Source: Galbibacter sp035306585
GTDB taxonomy: Bacteria; Bacteroidota; Bacteroidia; Flavobacteriales; Flavobacteriaceae
DNA: 64,000 nt
Direction of reading: 5' to 3'
NCBI RefSeq assembly: GCF_035306585.1
Contig: NZ_DATGNU010000028.1
Location: 1-64,000 of the forward strand
The notes under the pieces are model-generated. The model saw nothing but the letters and a program-made list of their open reading frames with translations. It did no database searches and was not told the DNA's origin. A program made the translations under genes and the position numbers. Below are positions 1 to 8,768 of the stretch, in pieces. Within the stretch, counting starts at the first letter, position 1. Each line of letters begins with the position of its first letter.

Positions 1-74
1 ACAGGATCGATCTAAAAGGAGAATCGATGAGAAAAGGGAGTTTAAAAGTAGATTAACAATAATTTTTTATATCA

Positions 75-1003
75 TTGTACGATCTTTCAAAGTGGCACGG
101 TTTGCTCCGATATCACTGGCATGGTCACTCCGAAATAGCCATTTTGCCCCGAGAAACAAATAAGACGTTTTTAGAAGAGGATTACCTTATTGCTTATTTA
201 GATCAAAAGCGGAGTGGTAAATCGGATGTGGCGAAGGATTCCACGAAGCCTAACATGGTGCAGTTCGTAGCGGATTTCGATGTGGTGGTAGGTACCTTAA
301 TGAAACGATTTAATGGAAAACCTATTAATTTACTTGGTTCTTCCTGAGGTGGAACTTTAGGGCTGTTATATATGATAGAAAACCAAGAAAAGATAACTTC
401 CTTTACGTGTGTTAGTGGAAAAGCGGATGGGATGTATCCTATTTTAGCCCTTATAGATAAGGAAAGAACGTTGGCTGGCTGCTTAGTAAAGCGAAGGATT
501 TTGCAGGAAAAGAGCGTTATAAAGAGATTTTGAATAAATTGATTGAAATTGAACAAAGTGGGTTTAGTGAATTTTTTAATGATATGAATCTCATCAAACA
601 CCCCTTTACTAAAGAATTAAGCTTCAATGCTTACTGGGCCAATAAAGAGGCGCAGAAAACAGCCTTAGCATTAGGAAAAGACACCGCCTATTACAACAGG
701 GCTAGGTATACTATGAAATCTTTTGATTCAACTATGGTCAAATTCGAATACGCCAATAGGATTTTTCGAAACACCTACGCCTATAACCATCTAAATATGC
801 TAGATGAGATTTCTGTGATCCAAAAGCCTGTTGTAGTATTGTAAGGCGAGAATGATTATGCAATTGGAGTTCATCAAGCCCAGATGATTTATAATGCGCT
901 AACAGGTGCATCAGTCAAGAGCAACGTATTTAAGATTATTCCAAATGCGGCTCATAATTTAAATCTAGAAGCGCCTAAGGCCTATGCTGAGAGTATTAAA
1001 TAG
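75..1003 (+). pseudogene. Alpha/beta hydrolase (proline iminopeptidase-like), decayed
   Basis: The remnant of an alpha/beta hydrolase runs through three open segments. The first (75-347) has a DQKRSGKSD segment resembling the family DQRGxGxS motif. It ends at the nucleophile elbow GSS-stop-GG, where TGA (345-347) replaces what is probably a Trp codon (TGG). The same frame continues to about 480. A frameshift near 470-482 then moves it into the frame read at 482-844. A second stop, TAA at 842-844, is followed in frame by GENDYAIG (acid loop) and AAHNLNLE (catalytic His region) up to the stop at 1003. The N-terminal HGGPG loop is not visible. Three lesions make a functional product unlikely. 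The family call rests on motifs only. Confidence 0.8.
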
Positions 1004-1103
1004 TTTTTTTATAATCACAACAATTAGGCATTTAAAGCCATCTTTGAAATCATGTACCCGTAATATAAGCTGAAGATAATTGGATTGGCCAACTTGGAGG
1101 TGT

Positions 1104-1901
1104 TTACCAGCTACCGCCAGCACCACCCCCGCTGAATCCACCGCCACCGAAACCTCCGCCGAATCCACCTCCGCCGAATCCACCTCCTGAGCCGCCAAAA
1201 CCTCCTGTGCCACCTCTTCCAAGGTTGCTAAGAATGATGATGTCCAAAAGGTCAATGCCGCTTCGACCACCGTTTCTTCCTCCACGATTGTTTCGGTTAT
1301 TCGATAGGATAATAATGATAATTACAAAGACAATAAAAATAAACAAGAAACCTACCCCTGAAGAGCCAGATGGTCTGTTTGAAGGTTGTGGGGTGCCTTG
1401 ATAGCTTCCGCTAAATAGATCCATAAGGGCGTTTGTACCTTTATTTAGTCCAGCGTAATAATCCCCTTTTTTAAATTCAGGAATGATTATATTTCTAACA
1501 ATTTCACCATTGATGCCAGCCGTTAGTAAATGTTCTAAACCATAACCTGGAGAAATCCAGATGGATCGTTCTTTTTCTGCCAGTAAGATAAATACACCGT
1601 TATCTTCTTTGGATTGGCCAACACCCCATTCTTGTGCCCATCGTGGGGTTAAAAGACCAATGTTTTCACCATTGATTGACTCCACAGTTGCAATAACAAT
1701 CTGAGTGCTAGTGGTATCGGCATAATTAATTAACTTTTGTTCAAGGGCAGACTTTTCTGATTCTGATAAAATGTTCGCATAATCATACACGCTGGTTTGC
1801 GTGGCAGGTTTTGGTGGAACATCAAACTGTGCAAATAGGGATGGAAGCTGAAAACTTCCAATAAATAATATTATGAATAACAGCTGTTGCTTTGCTTTCA
1901 A
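1104..1901 (-). CDS. TPM-domain membrane protein with glycine-rich tail (YgcG-like)
   Basis: A TPM-domain protein. An ATG at 1949 would overlap the upstream TPM gene by 44 bases. I prefer the TTG at 1901, because it sits just after the upstream stop and directly precedes a signal peptide (KAKQQLLFIILFIGS...LFAQ). The exported TPM domain covers roughly residues 25-165 and includes a VYDYANILSESEK start and an SPGYGLE segment. A transmembrane helix follows at about 183-199. The C-terminal tail is almost only Gly, Phe and Ser and ends in GGSW. This architecture is typical of YgcG-type proteins next to lemA. The biochemical role is uncertain; some TPM domains are acid phosphatases. It is last in the lemA-TPM-TPM operon. 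Confidence 0.88.
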   Translation of the reverse strand: MKAKQQLLFIILFIGSFQLPSLFAQFDVPPKPATQTSVYDYANILSESEKSALEQKLINYADTTSTQIVIATVESINGENIGLLTPRWAQEWGVGQSKEDNGVFILLAEKERSIWISPGYGLEHLLTAGINGEIVRNIIIPEFKKGDYYAGLNKGTNALMDLFSGSYQGTPQPSNRPSGSSGVGFLFIFIVFVIIIIILSNNRNNRGGRNGGRSGIDLLDIIILSNLGRGGTGGFGGSGGGFGGGGFGGGFGGGGFSGGGAGGSW

Positions 1902-1905
1902 GATG

Positions 1906-2352
1906 CTAATTTTTTGAAATTTGGTCAGGGAGTTCATTGACATCATCATGTTGCCAAGGGAAGTGTGCTTTAAGTTCTTCTCCTGCTTTTAGAATGCCTT
2001 CAGTGAGTCCGAGTTTAAAATTGTTATTTCTAAAATGGTATTGGATTTTATCCTTGGTGGTTTCCCAAAAGTCCTTTGGAACCACCTTATTAATCCCTTT
2101 GTCTCCATATATGGCAAAGGTTTTATCCTTGGCAGCCACATAAATTAGAACGCCATTGCGATCTGCTGTGTTGTCCATTTTTAAATAATGAAATACCTCT
2201 GATGCTCTTTTTAAAGGGCTTAATTCTCCAGATGATGGTTCGATATGGACTCGTATTTCTCCAGAAGTTTCTTTCTCCGCCCGTCTGATGGCCTCAATAA
2301 CTTCTTGTTCTTCTTCTTGGGTTAACAATTGCTCTACATTGGAAGACTTCAT
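1906..2352 (-). CDS. TPM-domain protein, soluble form
   Basis: A 148-residue TPM-domain protein (phosphatase-like fold). It starts with a helical segment containing LTQEEEQEVIEAI. The TPM core follows, with TSGEIRVHIE, then GVLIYVAAKDKTFAIYGDKGIN and a C-terminal helix. There is no signal peptide and no clear transmembrane segment, unlike the following TPM gene. It lies between lemA and the Gly-rich TPM gene on the same strand. The lemA-TPM-TPM arrangement is common in Bacteroidota, and its function is not established. A terminator-like hairpin separates it from lemA. Confidence 0.88.
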   Translation of the reverse strand: MKSSNVEQLLTQEEEQEVIEAIRRAEKETSGEIRVHIEPSSGELSPLKRASEVFHYLKMDNTADRNGVLIYVAAKDKTFAIYGDKGINKVVPKDFWETTKDKIQYHFRNNNFKLGLTEGILKAGEELKAHFPWQHDDVNELPDQISKN

Positions 2353-2390
2353 CTTTTTGATGTTTAATTCTGCAAAGTATTCACTTGAAA

Positions 2391-2424
2391 AAATGAAAAA
2401 GCTGCTCGGTATAAAAGAGCAGCT
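2391..2424 (-). terminator. Intercistronic hairpin between lemA and the TPM gene
   Basis: A perfect 8-bp stem (AGCTGCTC at 2400-2407, GAGCAGCT at 2417-2424) is followed, reading leftward, by a T-rich run. It begins 8 bases after the lemA stop and lies inside an apparent operon. It could attenuate expression of the downstream TPM genes. Confidence 0.7.
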
Positions 2425-2431
2425 GTATGAT

Positions 2432-3043
2432 TTAACTTTCTTTATCGTCGAAATTGAAGTCTACCTCAACGGGTTGGTCTGCTCCAGTTTCTGCATCGAA
2501 ATAAGGCTTGCCTTCAAAATCAAAGATTCCAGCTAAAATGGAATTCGGGAATCTCTTGACATGATTGTTATAAGGATTAATCGCCTCGTTGTAACGAATT
2601 CTCGCTGTTTGAATGGTATTTTCTGTTGAAGTCAGTTCATCCTGAAGCTTTAGAAAATTTTGATTGGCTTTGAGTTCAGGGTACCGCTCCACACTTACAA
2701 GTAAACGGCTTAAAGCGCTGCTTAGTCCACCTTGGGCCTGATTAAATTCCTGTAACTGCTCTGCAGAAATGTTTTCAGGGTTGATGTTTACTGAAGTTGC
2801 TTTGGCACGAGCTTCGATTACATCAGTAAGGGTGTTTCTCTCGAAATCTGCTGCACCTTTAACGGTGTTCACTAGATTTCCGATGAGGTCATTTCTGCGT
2901 TGATACGCTGTTTGAACATTTCCCCAACTCTGTGCCACGTTTTCATTTAGGCTGATCGCAGTGTTGTTAAATCCTACGGCCCAGTTGTATAGTCCAAATC
3001 CAATGACTACCAGTACAATAAGGGCGATAATCCACTTTTTCAT
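2432..3043 (-). CDS. lemA: LemA family protein
   Basis: A 203-residue LemA-family protein. The N-terminus is a single membrane anchor (WIIALIVLVVIGFGLYNW). It is followed by the long helical LemA domain with the family segments NENVAQSWGNVQ, QRRNDLIGNLVNTVKG and SVERYPELKANQNF. The C-terminal part holds RIRYNEAINPYN and a short acidic end. LemA proteins are membrane-anchored helical bundles of uncertain function, usually encoded with TPM proteins, as here. A -7-like box (TATTTTTG read leftward) lies at 3115-3122, about 70 bases upstream. Confidence 0.95.
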   Translation of the reverse strand: MKKWIIALIVLVVIGFGLYNWAVGFNNTAISLNENVAQSWGNVQTAYQRRNDLIGNLVNTVKGAADFERNTLTDVIEARAKATSVNINPENISAEQLQEFNQAQGGLSSALSRLLVSVERYPELKANQNFLKLQDELTSTENTIQTARIRYNEAINPYNNHVKRFPNSILAGIFDFEGKPYFDAETGADQPVEVDFNFDDKES

Positions 3044-3114
3044 ATTGTTGATGTATTAGTGTTATTTTAAGTAATAAGTATGTGAAATATAGATGATGTT
3101 ACAATAATTAAGGA

Positions 3115-3122
3115 CAAAAATA
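3115..3122 (-). promoter_or_regulatory. Candidate -7 box for lemA
   Basis: The reverse complement reads TATTTTTG, an exact match to the Bacteroidota -7 consensus TAnnTTTG. It lies 72 bases before the lemA start and just past the merR stop. No clear -33 TTG was found. Confidence 0.4.
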
Positions 3123-3452
3123 CTATAATTGTTCTTTTATTTTAGAAAGCTCAGCCTTGATTCCTTCTAATTTACGAATTATCTCAAAATTAGAAAGTGT
3201 TTTTTTCTTCTGTTCTTTCAGATGCGTTTTAGCCCCTTCAAGTGTAAAACCACGCTCCTTTACCAAATGATAGATAAGTTCTAGGTTTTTCACGTCTTCT
3301 TGTGTGAACCTCCTGTTCCCCTTGGCATTCTTTTTTGGTTTTAGAATGTCGAATTCTTTATCCCAAAAGCGGATCAAGGAAGTGTTCACATCAAAAGCTT
3401 TAGCCACCTCTCCAATGCTGTAATACAATTTATCAGGAAGATCGATATGCAT
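3123..3452 (-). CDS. MerR family transcriptional regulator (small)
   Basis: A 109-residue MerR-type DNA-binding protein. The winged helix-turn-helix covers residues 8-75 (YYSIGEVAKAFDVNTSLIRFW, then RRFTQEDVKNLELIYHLV). A charged helix (about 80-109) probably makes the dimerisation coil. There is no C-terminal effector domain and no metal-binding Cys cluster. It follows the M23 peptidase gene with a 2-base gap, so the two are co-transcribed. This peptidase/MerR/alaS neighbourhood recurs in flavobacteria. The target and signal are unknown. Confidence 0.92.
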   Translation of the reverse strand: MHIDLPDKLYYSIGEVAKAFDVNTSLIRFWDKEFDILKPKKNAKGNRRFTQEDVKNLELIYHLVKERGFTLEGAKTHLKEQKKKTLSNFEIIRKLEGIKAELSKIKEQL

Positions 3453-3454
3453 TA

Positions 3455-4432
3455 TTAGTCAAGTGATTGATTTTCTTGTGATGCAGCATGCAATAAGGCT
3501 TCGTATTCGCTGGCAGATAAAGAGCCGTAATAGAAGTTAATAGGGTCGATTCGTTGTCCGTCTTTCCAGACTTCGTAGTGACAGTGTGGGGCTTGGGATC
3601 TTCCAGTACTTCCAACAAATCCAATAAGATCACCGCGTTTTACACGTTGACCTTTACGGACATTGTACTTGCTTAAATGGCCATAAAGACTAAGATATCC
3701 AAAACCGTGGTCAATTCTAATATGTTCTCCATAACCAGAGGAGTTGTTGTCAGCACGAACTACTATTCCGTTTCCGGTGGCATATACAGGAGTTCCTTTC
3801 GGTGCTGTGAAATCCATCCCGTAATGCATTTTTCTAACCTTGGTAAATGGATCAGAACGCCAACCATAACCAGAGGCCATCCGTGTTAGGTTTTCATTGC
3901 TAATGGGTTGAATGGCAGGAATGGCCGCTAGTAATTCTTCTTTTGCTTTAGCAAGCTCCGTGATCTCATCGAGGGATTTAGATTGGATCACAAGACGCTT
4001 TTGAAGTTTTTCTAATTTTTGAGTCGCTCTAATAATTAGGTCAGATTGGTTAAAGCCTTCTAGGTGTTTGTAGCGATTTATTCCCCCAAATCCAGCGGTT
4101 CGCTGTTCATTTGGGATTGGATTGGCTTCAAAATACACGCGGTAGATATTGTTATCCCTGTCTTCAATATTTTCGAGTACTTGTTCTATTTGCGCCATTT
4201 TTTTATTCAATAGCTCAAATTGAAACTCGTAGTTTTTTAATTCTCGCGCTTGGGAAAGTTCTTTTGGTGTGCTAACAAGGCTGGTGTTCAATAAGATCAA
4301 TAAACAAATTCCTCCAAAGAGAAAGGCTGCCAGAAAAAACAAACTGATGTTAAGGGCTTTTTTTCCTTTCTTAGGTTCTATCCTTCTGTAAGATAATGTT
4401 TCGGAATCGTAATAATATTTAACCTTCGACAT
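3455..4432 (-). CDS. M23 family metallopeptidase, membrane anchored
   Basis: A 325-residue LytM/M23 endopeptidase acting on peptidoglycan cross-links, or serving as a hydrolase activator. Residues 28-49 form one transmembrane helix. The periplasmic stalk to about residue 190 is predicted coiled coil. The M23 domain follows at about 200-300 with HYGMD (H-x3-D zinc ligands), LYGHLS and the PHCHYEV HxH motif, so all catalytic residues are present. It is transcribed divergently from alaS and is followed by a MerR gene. Confidence 0.93.
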   Translation of the reverse strand: MSKVKYYYDSETLSYRRIEPKKGKKALNISLFFLAAFLFGGICLLILLNTSLVSTPKELSQARELKNYEFQFELLNKKMAQIEQVLENIEDRDNNIYRVYFEANPIPNEQRTAGFGGINRYKHLEGFNQSDLIIRATQKLEKLQKRLVIQSKSLDEITELAKAKEELLAAIPAIQPISNENLTRMASGYGWRSDPFTKVRKMHYGMDFTAPKGTPVYATGNGIVVRADNNSSGYGEHIRIDHGFGYLSLYGHLSKYNVRKGQRVKRGDLIGFVGSTGRSQAPHCHYEVWKDGQRIDPINFYYGSLSASEYEALLHAASQENQSLD

Positions 4433-4491
4433 TAGTTTAAAAGTTCTATTTTTGCCATATGAAATGGTCGTGCGCTTTGTTGAGTAACGAA

Positions 4492-4499
4492 CAAATATA
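4492..4499 (-). promoter_or_regulatory. -7 box for the M23 peptidase-merR operon
   Basis: Reads TATATTTG on the minus strand, an exact TAnnTTTG match, 60 bases upstream of the M23 start in the divergent alaS intergenic region. No clear -33 TTG is visible at the right distance. Confidence 0.5.
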
Positions 4500-4547
4500 T
4501 AAATTGTTTTTAAGCCGAGTATAATTTTTAGTAAAAGTTAAGATTTA

Positions 4548-7169
4548 ATGATAAAATCGAGAGATATCCGGAGAAAATTTTTAGATTTTTTTAATGAAAA
4601 AGGGCATGCCATAGTCCCATCGGCACCTATGGTTATCAAGGATGATCCAACCCTGATGTTTACCAATGCGGGGATGAATCAATTCAAAGAATACTTCCTT
4701 GGGAATAAAACCCCGAAAACCCAGCGAGTAACGGATACTCAAAAGTGTTTAAGAGTTAGTGGAAAGCATAATGATTTGGAGGAAGTAGGAAAGGATACCT
4801 ACCATCATACCATGTTCGAGATGCTAGGGAACTGGAGTTTTGGCGATTACTTTAAAAAAGAGGCTATTGAATGGGCCTGGGAGCTATTGACTGAAGTTTA
4901 CGGAATTGATAAGGATATCATATATGTGACGGTATTTGAAGGGTCTGAAGCAGACGGGTTGCCATTGGATCAAGAAGCTTATGACTTTTGGAAGGCTATC
5001 GTCCCGGAGGATCGCATTATTCTTGGGAATAAAAAAGATAACTTTTGGGAAATGGGGGATCAAGGGCCTTGCGGTCCTTCATCAGAGATTCATGTGGATA
5101 TAAGACCAGCGGAGCAGCGCGCTGAAATATCGGGCGCATCTCTTGTAAATAAGGATCACCCTCAGGTGGTAGAAATCTGGAATTTGGTATTTATCGAATT
5201 CAACCGAAGGGCTGATGGAAGTCTTCAAAAGCTTGCCCAGCAACACGTGGATACTGGAATGGGCTTTGAGCGTCTTTCGATGGTCTTGCAAGGAAAAACG
5301 AGTAATTACGATACGGATGTCTTTACACCACTTATCAGAGAAATTGAAACCATCACTTCGATGCAGTATGGGACAAGTGAAGAAACCGATATTGCTATTC
5401 GAGTAATTGCGGACCACGTTAGAGCCGTTGCCTTTGCCATTGCTGATGGACAGCTTCCTAGTAATACAGGTGCAGGATATGTGATTCGAAGAATCCTCAG
5501 AAGAGCCATACGTTATGGATTCACCTTTTTAAATCAAAAAGAAGCTTTTATCTACAAGTTAGTGGAGACACTAAGTAAGCAAATGTCAGAATTCTTCCCA
5601 GAGCTTAAAAAACAAAAGAACATTATATACAATGTGATCAAAGAGGAAGAGAATTCCTTTTTGCGCACATTAGCTCAGGGCCTATTGCTCTTGGATACCG
5701 TTATTAAGGAAAATAAAGGTTCTGAAATCCCTGGTGATAAAGCTTTTGAACTTTATGATACTTTTGGGTTTCCAATAGATTTGACAGCACTTATTCTACA
5801 AGAGAAAGGCTATACCCTAGATCAAGAAGGGTTTAAAACCGCCCTTGATAAGCAAAAAAACAGATCCAGAGCCGCCACCAAGGTAGAGACAGGTGACTGG
5901 GAAATTCTCATCGATGATCCTGTAGAAGAGTTCGTGGGATATGATCTTTTAGAGACTCCTGTAAAGCTTACGCGTTACCGAAAAGTGGATAGCAAGAAAG
6001 AGGGCACCATGTATCAGTTGGTTTTTAATATAACCCCGTTTTATGCAGAGGGTGGAGGACAAGTTGGCGACAAGGGATACCTACAATCATCCAATGGAGA
6101 TATCGTTTATATTTTGGATACTAAAAAGGAGAATAATTTGATTATTCACCTGGCAAAACACCTTCCAAAAAACCTTCACGAAACGTTCACTGCGGTAGTG
6201 GATGCCAAACAAAGAGAGCGTACAGCGGCAAACCATTCCGCTACACATTTGTTACACCAAGCCCTTAGAAGTGTTCTTGGGGATCATGTGGAACAAAAGG
6301 GGAGTATGGTTCGAAGTGGATATTTGAGATTTGATTTTTCACATTTTAGTAAATTGACAAGCGAAGAGCTCGCGGCGGTGGCTGATTTTGTCAATGCTCG
6401 TATTAAGGAGCATTTACCGTTGGAGGAAAATAGGCAAACGCCTTATAATCTAGCCATTGAAAATGGTGCTATGGCACTCTTTGGAGAGAAGTACGGAGAT
6501 GTGGTAAGGACCATTAAGTTTGGCGATAGTATAGAACTTTGTGGTGGAACGCATGTGAAAAACACCAGAGATATCTGGCATTTTATTATCACCTCTGAAG
6601 GGGCGGTAGCTGCAGGCGTGCGTAGAATTGAGGCCATAACCTATGATACAGCACAAGAATACTTTACCACACAGACAGCGGAATTCCAACAGGTCAAAGA
6701 TGCCTTGAAGGGTAATTCATCGGATCCATTAAAAGCAGTTACTGCTTTACAAGAGGAGAATTCGGCCTTGAAAAAACAAATTGAGCAGCTTTTAAAAGAG
6801 AAGGCAAAATCGGTCAAATCAACCTTAAAAGCATCCCTGGAAACCATTGATGGAGTGCAGTTCTTAGCTCAGGAGGTAGATTTAGATCAAGGAAGTATAA
6901 AAGACTTGGCTTTTGAATTAGGTTCCGAATTTGACAATCTTTTCTTAATGTTCGGTTCAAGTTATAATGGCAAAGCCATGTTGAGTTGTTATATTTCTAA
7001 GAAGCTGGTTAAAGACAGAGATTTAAATGCGGGAACCATAGTAAGGGAACTTGGAAGACTCATCCAAGGAGGTGGGGGAGGACAACCATTCTTTGCAACA
7101 GCTGGCGGTAAAAATCCTGCAGGAATTCCAGAGGCACTTCAAAAAGCAAAATCCTATATCGAGGCTTAA
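4548..7169 (+). CDS. alaS: Alanine--tRNA ligase
   Basis: An 873-residue alanyl-tRNA synthetase of full family length. The class II catalytic core shows FTNAGMNQFK and the motif 2 region HHTMFEMLGNWSFGDY. The RRILRRAIRYG segment lies in the tRNA-recognition domain. The editing domain carries the HxxxH zinc/editing motif (H563, H567) and CxxxH (C665, H669). A predicted coiled coil at about 720-770 and the Gly-rich C-terminal domain (GGGGGQPFFATAGG) complete the protein. The ATG at 4548 gives the expected N-terminus. It is followed closely by the GSCFA gene. Confidence 0.98.
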   Translation: MIKSRDIRRKFLDFFNEKGHAIVPSAPMVIKDDPTLMFTNAGMNQFKEYFLGNKTPKTQRVTDTQKCLRVSGKHNDLEEVGKDTYHHTMFEMLGNWSFGDYFKKEAIEWAWELLTEVYGIDKDIIYVTVFEGSEADGLPLDQEAYDFWKAIVPEDRIILGNKKDNFWEMGDQGPCGPSSEIHVDIRPAEQRAEISGASLVNKDHPQVVEIWNLVFIEFNRRADGSLQKLAQQHVDTGMGFERLSMVLQGKTSNYDTDVFTPLIREIETITSMQYGTSEETDIAIRVIADHVRAVAFAIADGQLPSNTGAGYVIRRILRRAIRYGFTFLNQKEAFIYKLVETLSKQMSEFFPELKKQKNIIYNVIKEEENSFLRTLAQGLLLLDTVIKENKGSEIPGDKAFELYDTFGFPIDLTALILQEKGYTLDQEGFKTALDKQKNRSRAATKVETGDWEILIDDPVEEFVGYDLLETPVKLTRYRKVDSKKEGTMYQLVFNITPFYAEGGGQVGDKGYLQSSNGDIVYILDTKKENNLIIHLAKHLPKNLHETFTAVVDAKQRERTAANHSATHLLHQALRSVLGDHVEQKGSMVRSGYLRFDFSHFSKLTSEELAAVADFVNARIKEHLPLEENRQTPYNLAIENGAMALFGEKYGDVVRTIKFGDSIELCGGTHVKNTRDIWHFIITSEGAVAAGVRRIEAITYDTAQEYFTTQTAEFQQVKDALKGNSSDPLKAVTALQEENSALKKQIEQLLKEKAKSVKSTLKASLETIDGVQFLAQEVDLDQGSIKDLAFELGSEFDNLFLMFGSSYNGKAMLSCYISKKLVKDRDLNAGTIVRELGRLIQGGGGGQPFFATAGGKNPAGIPEALQKAKSYIEA

Positions 7170-7183
7170 GTGTACAAAGGCGT

Positions 7184-8137
7184 ATGAAATTACAAACGCA
7201 AATCCCTTTAAAACAGCATAACCCTTTGATTGACTACCAATCAAAGGTATTGCTGATAGGGTCTTGCTTTGTGGATAATATAGGGCAGAAGCTGGACTAT
7301 TTTAAGTTTCAGAGTCAGTCCAACCCTTTTGGAGTTTTATTTCATCCAAAGGCTTTGGAGCGCGTGATTACTCGGATCATCCGAGGGACAGGTTTTACTG
7401 ATAAGGATTTATTTTGGCATAAGGAGCGCTGGCAATCTTTAGAGGTCCATTCTAGCTATTCTGATACCGATAAAGATCGATTACGTGCGAAGTTAAACCA
7501 GAAAATCGCTTTACAACATAACAATGTCAAGGAGGTATCACACATCGTAATTACCCTTGGAACAGCATGGGGGTACATGCATTTGAAATCACAAGCCATC
7601 GTTGGCAATTGTCATAAACTTCCTCAGAATCATTTTCAAAAGCACTTAAGTACCGTAGCAGAGATTCAAAATAATCTACAACATATAATAAAGGGTATAA
7701 GGGATGTAAATCCTGATGCCACCATCATCTTTACCATCTCACCCATTAGACATCTAAAGGATGGTTTTGTGGAGAACCAGCGAAGCAAAGCTCACTTGAT
7801 CGCGGCGGTTCACCAGTGTGTAGCGACCTTCAAGGATGCCAAGATCACCTATTTTCCTTCCTACGAAATTGTCATGGATGAATTAAGGGATTATCGTTTC
7901 TATGGGGAAGATATGATCCACTTAACACCGATGGCCATCGGTTATATTTGGGAACGATTTTCATTCTCTTGGCTTGATCCAAAGACCAAAGAGATTATGG
8001 AAAAGGTAGATACGATTCAAAGGGGGTTGTCGCACAGGCCATTTGATCCAAATGGTGCGTCTTACCTGGCATTTAAAGAAGAGCTTCAACAAAAAATTGC
8101 GTATATTTCTGAAAAATACCCCCATATGCAATTTTAA
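7184..8137 (+). CDS. GSCFA domain-containing protein
   Basis: A 317-residue GSCFA-domain protein, related to SGNH/GDSL hydrolases. The name-giving motif appears as GSCFVDNIG near the N-terminus, with a probable nucleophile Ser. Other family segments are SNPFGVLFHP, ITLGTAWGY, IIFTISPIRHL and YGEDMIHLTPMAIGY, where the Asp/His pair near the end fits the catalytic acid and base. No signal peptide is seen. Such proteins are common in Bacteroidota, and the substrate is not known. It lies 14 bases after alaS and 10 bases before the DUF4230 gene. Confidence 0.92.
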   Translation: MKLQTQIPLKQHNPLIDYQSKVLLIGSCFVDNIGQKLDYFKFQSQSNPFGVLFHPKALERVITRIIRGTGFTDKDLFWHKERWQSLEVHSSYSDTDKDRLRAKLNQKIALQHNNVKEVSHIVITLGTAWGYMHLKSQAIVGNCHKLPQNHFQKHLSTVAEIQNNLQHIIKGIRDVNPDATIIFTISPIRHLKDGFVENQRSKAHLIAAVHQCVATFKDAKITYFPSYEIVMDELRDYRFYGEDMIHLTPMAIGYIWERFSFSWLDPKTKEIMEKVDTIQRGLSHRPFDPNGASYLAFKEELQQKIAYISEKYPHMQF

Positions 8138-8147
8138 TAGAATAGTT

Positions 8148-8768
8148 ATGCGAAAAATCTTATTTGGCGTCTGCATCACCCTGTTTTTGCTTTGGATGTT
8201 TCAGTGGTATAGAAACTACCAGCAGCGTTCTGAGCAATTAAAACAAGGCACAGAACTTATTCAAAAGCAGATCAATAACGTCAGTAAACTTGTCGTAACC
8301 GAGGGGCATTTTTCCCAGGTATTTAACTATGAGCAATCCGAAAAAATATTTGCCAATTTACTCACTACTAAAAAACGCGCCCTGGTGGTGGTCAATGCAG
8401 AGGTAAGTGTTGCCTATGACTTAAGTAAAGTTACCTTCAAGTTGGACCAGGAAAATAGAACGCTCTACATAACCAAGATTCCAGAAGCAGAGGTCAAAAT
8501 AACTCCTGATATTGAATACTATAATACCTCAGGTGATTACCTGAACCCTTTTGATGCCCAAGATATTAATAAAATTAAAAGAGAAGTTATTGCTGAAATT
8601 GCAAAGAAAGTAGAAGCCTCTGGCCTTGAGAAGAATGCCCAAAACAGATTATTGACAGAGATGTCAAAGTTTTATGTGCTCACCAACTCCTTAGGTTGGT
8701 CCTTGGTCTATAACAAGGTGCCGGTAACTACCGATCAATATTTGGATCACCTTGAATTTAAGAATTGA
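8148..8768 (+). CDS. DUF4230 domain-containing protein
   Basis: A 206-residue membrane-anchored protein. I chose the ATG at 8148 because it follows the GSCFA stop by 10 bases and directly precedes an uncleaved signal-anchor (ILFGVCITLFLLWMFQWY). The periplasmic part matches DUF4230: VVTEGHFSQVFNYE, LVVVNAEVSVAYDLSKV and YNTSGDYLNPFD are typical segments. The C-terminal helices contain LLTEMSKFYVLTNSLGW. The function of DUF4230 is unknown. The 3' end overlaps the convergent broken membrane-protein gene by about 22 bases. Confidence 0.9.
   Translation: MRKILFGVCITLFLLWMFQWYRNYQQRSEQLKQGTELIQKQINNVSKLVVTEGHFSQVFNYEQSEKIFANLLTTKKRALVVVNAEVSVAYDLSKVTFKLDQENRTLYITKIPEAEVKITPDIEYYNTSGDYLNPFDAQDINKIKREVIAEIAKKVEASGLEKNAQNRLLTEMSKFYVLTNSLGWSLVYNKVPVTTDQYLDHLEFKN

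Noticed and set aside
93..110. TGGCACGGTTTGCT as a sigma-54 promoter
   Set aside because: GG-to-GC spacing is two bases short, and it lies inside the hydrolase pseudogene.
75..1003. TGA read as Trp or selenocysteine in the hydrolase
   Set aside because: A frameshift and a TAA also break the frame, and other genes here end in TGA normally.
1104..1401. Open frames on both strands across the Gly-rich end of the TPM gene
   Set aside because: They are shadows of a repetitive GGN codon tract. The real frame has a TPM domain and signal peptide.
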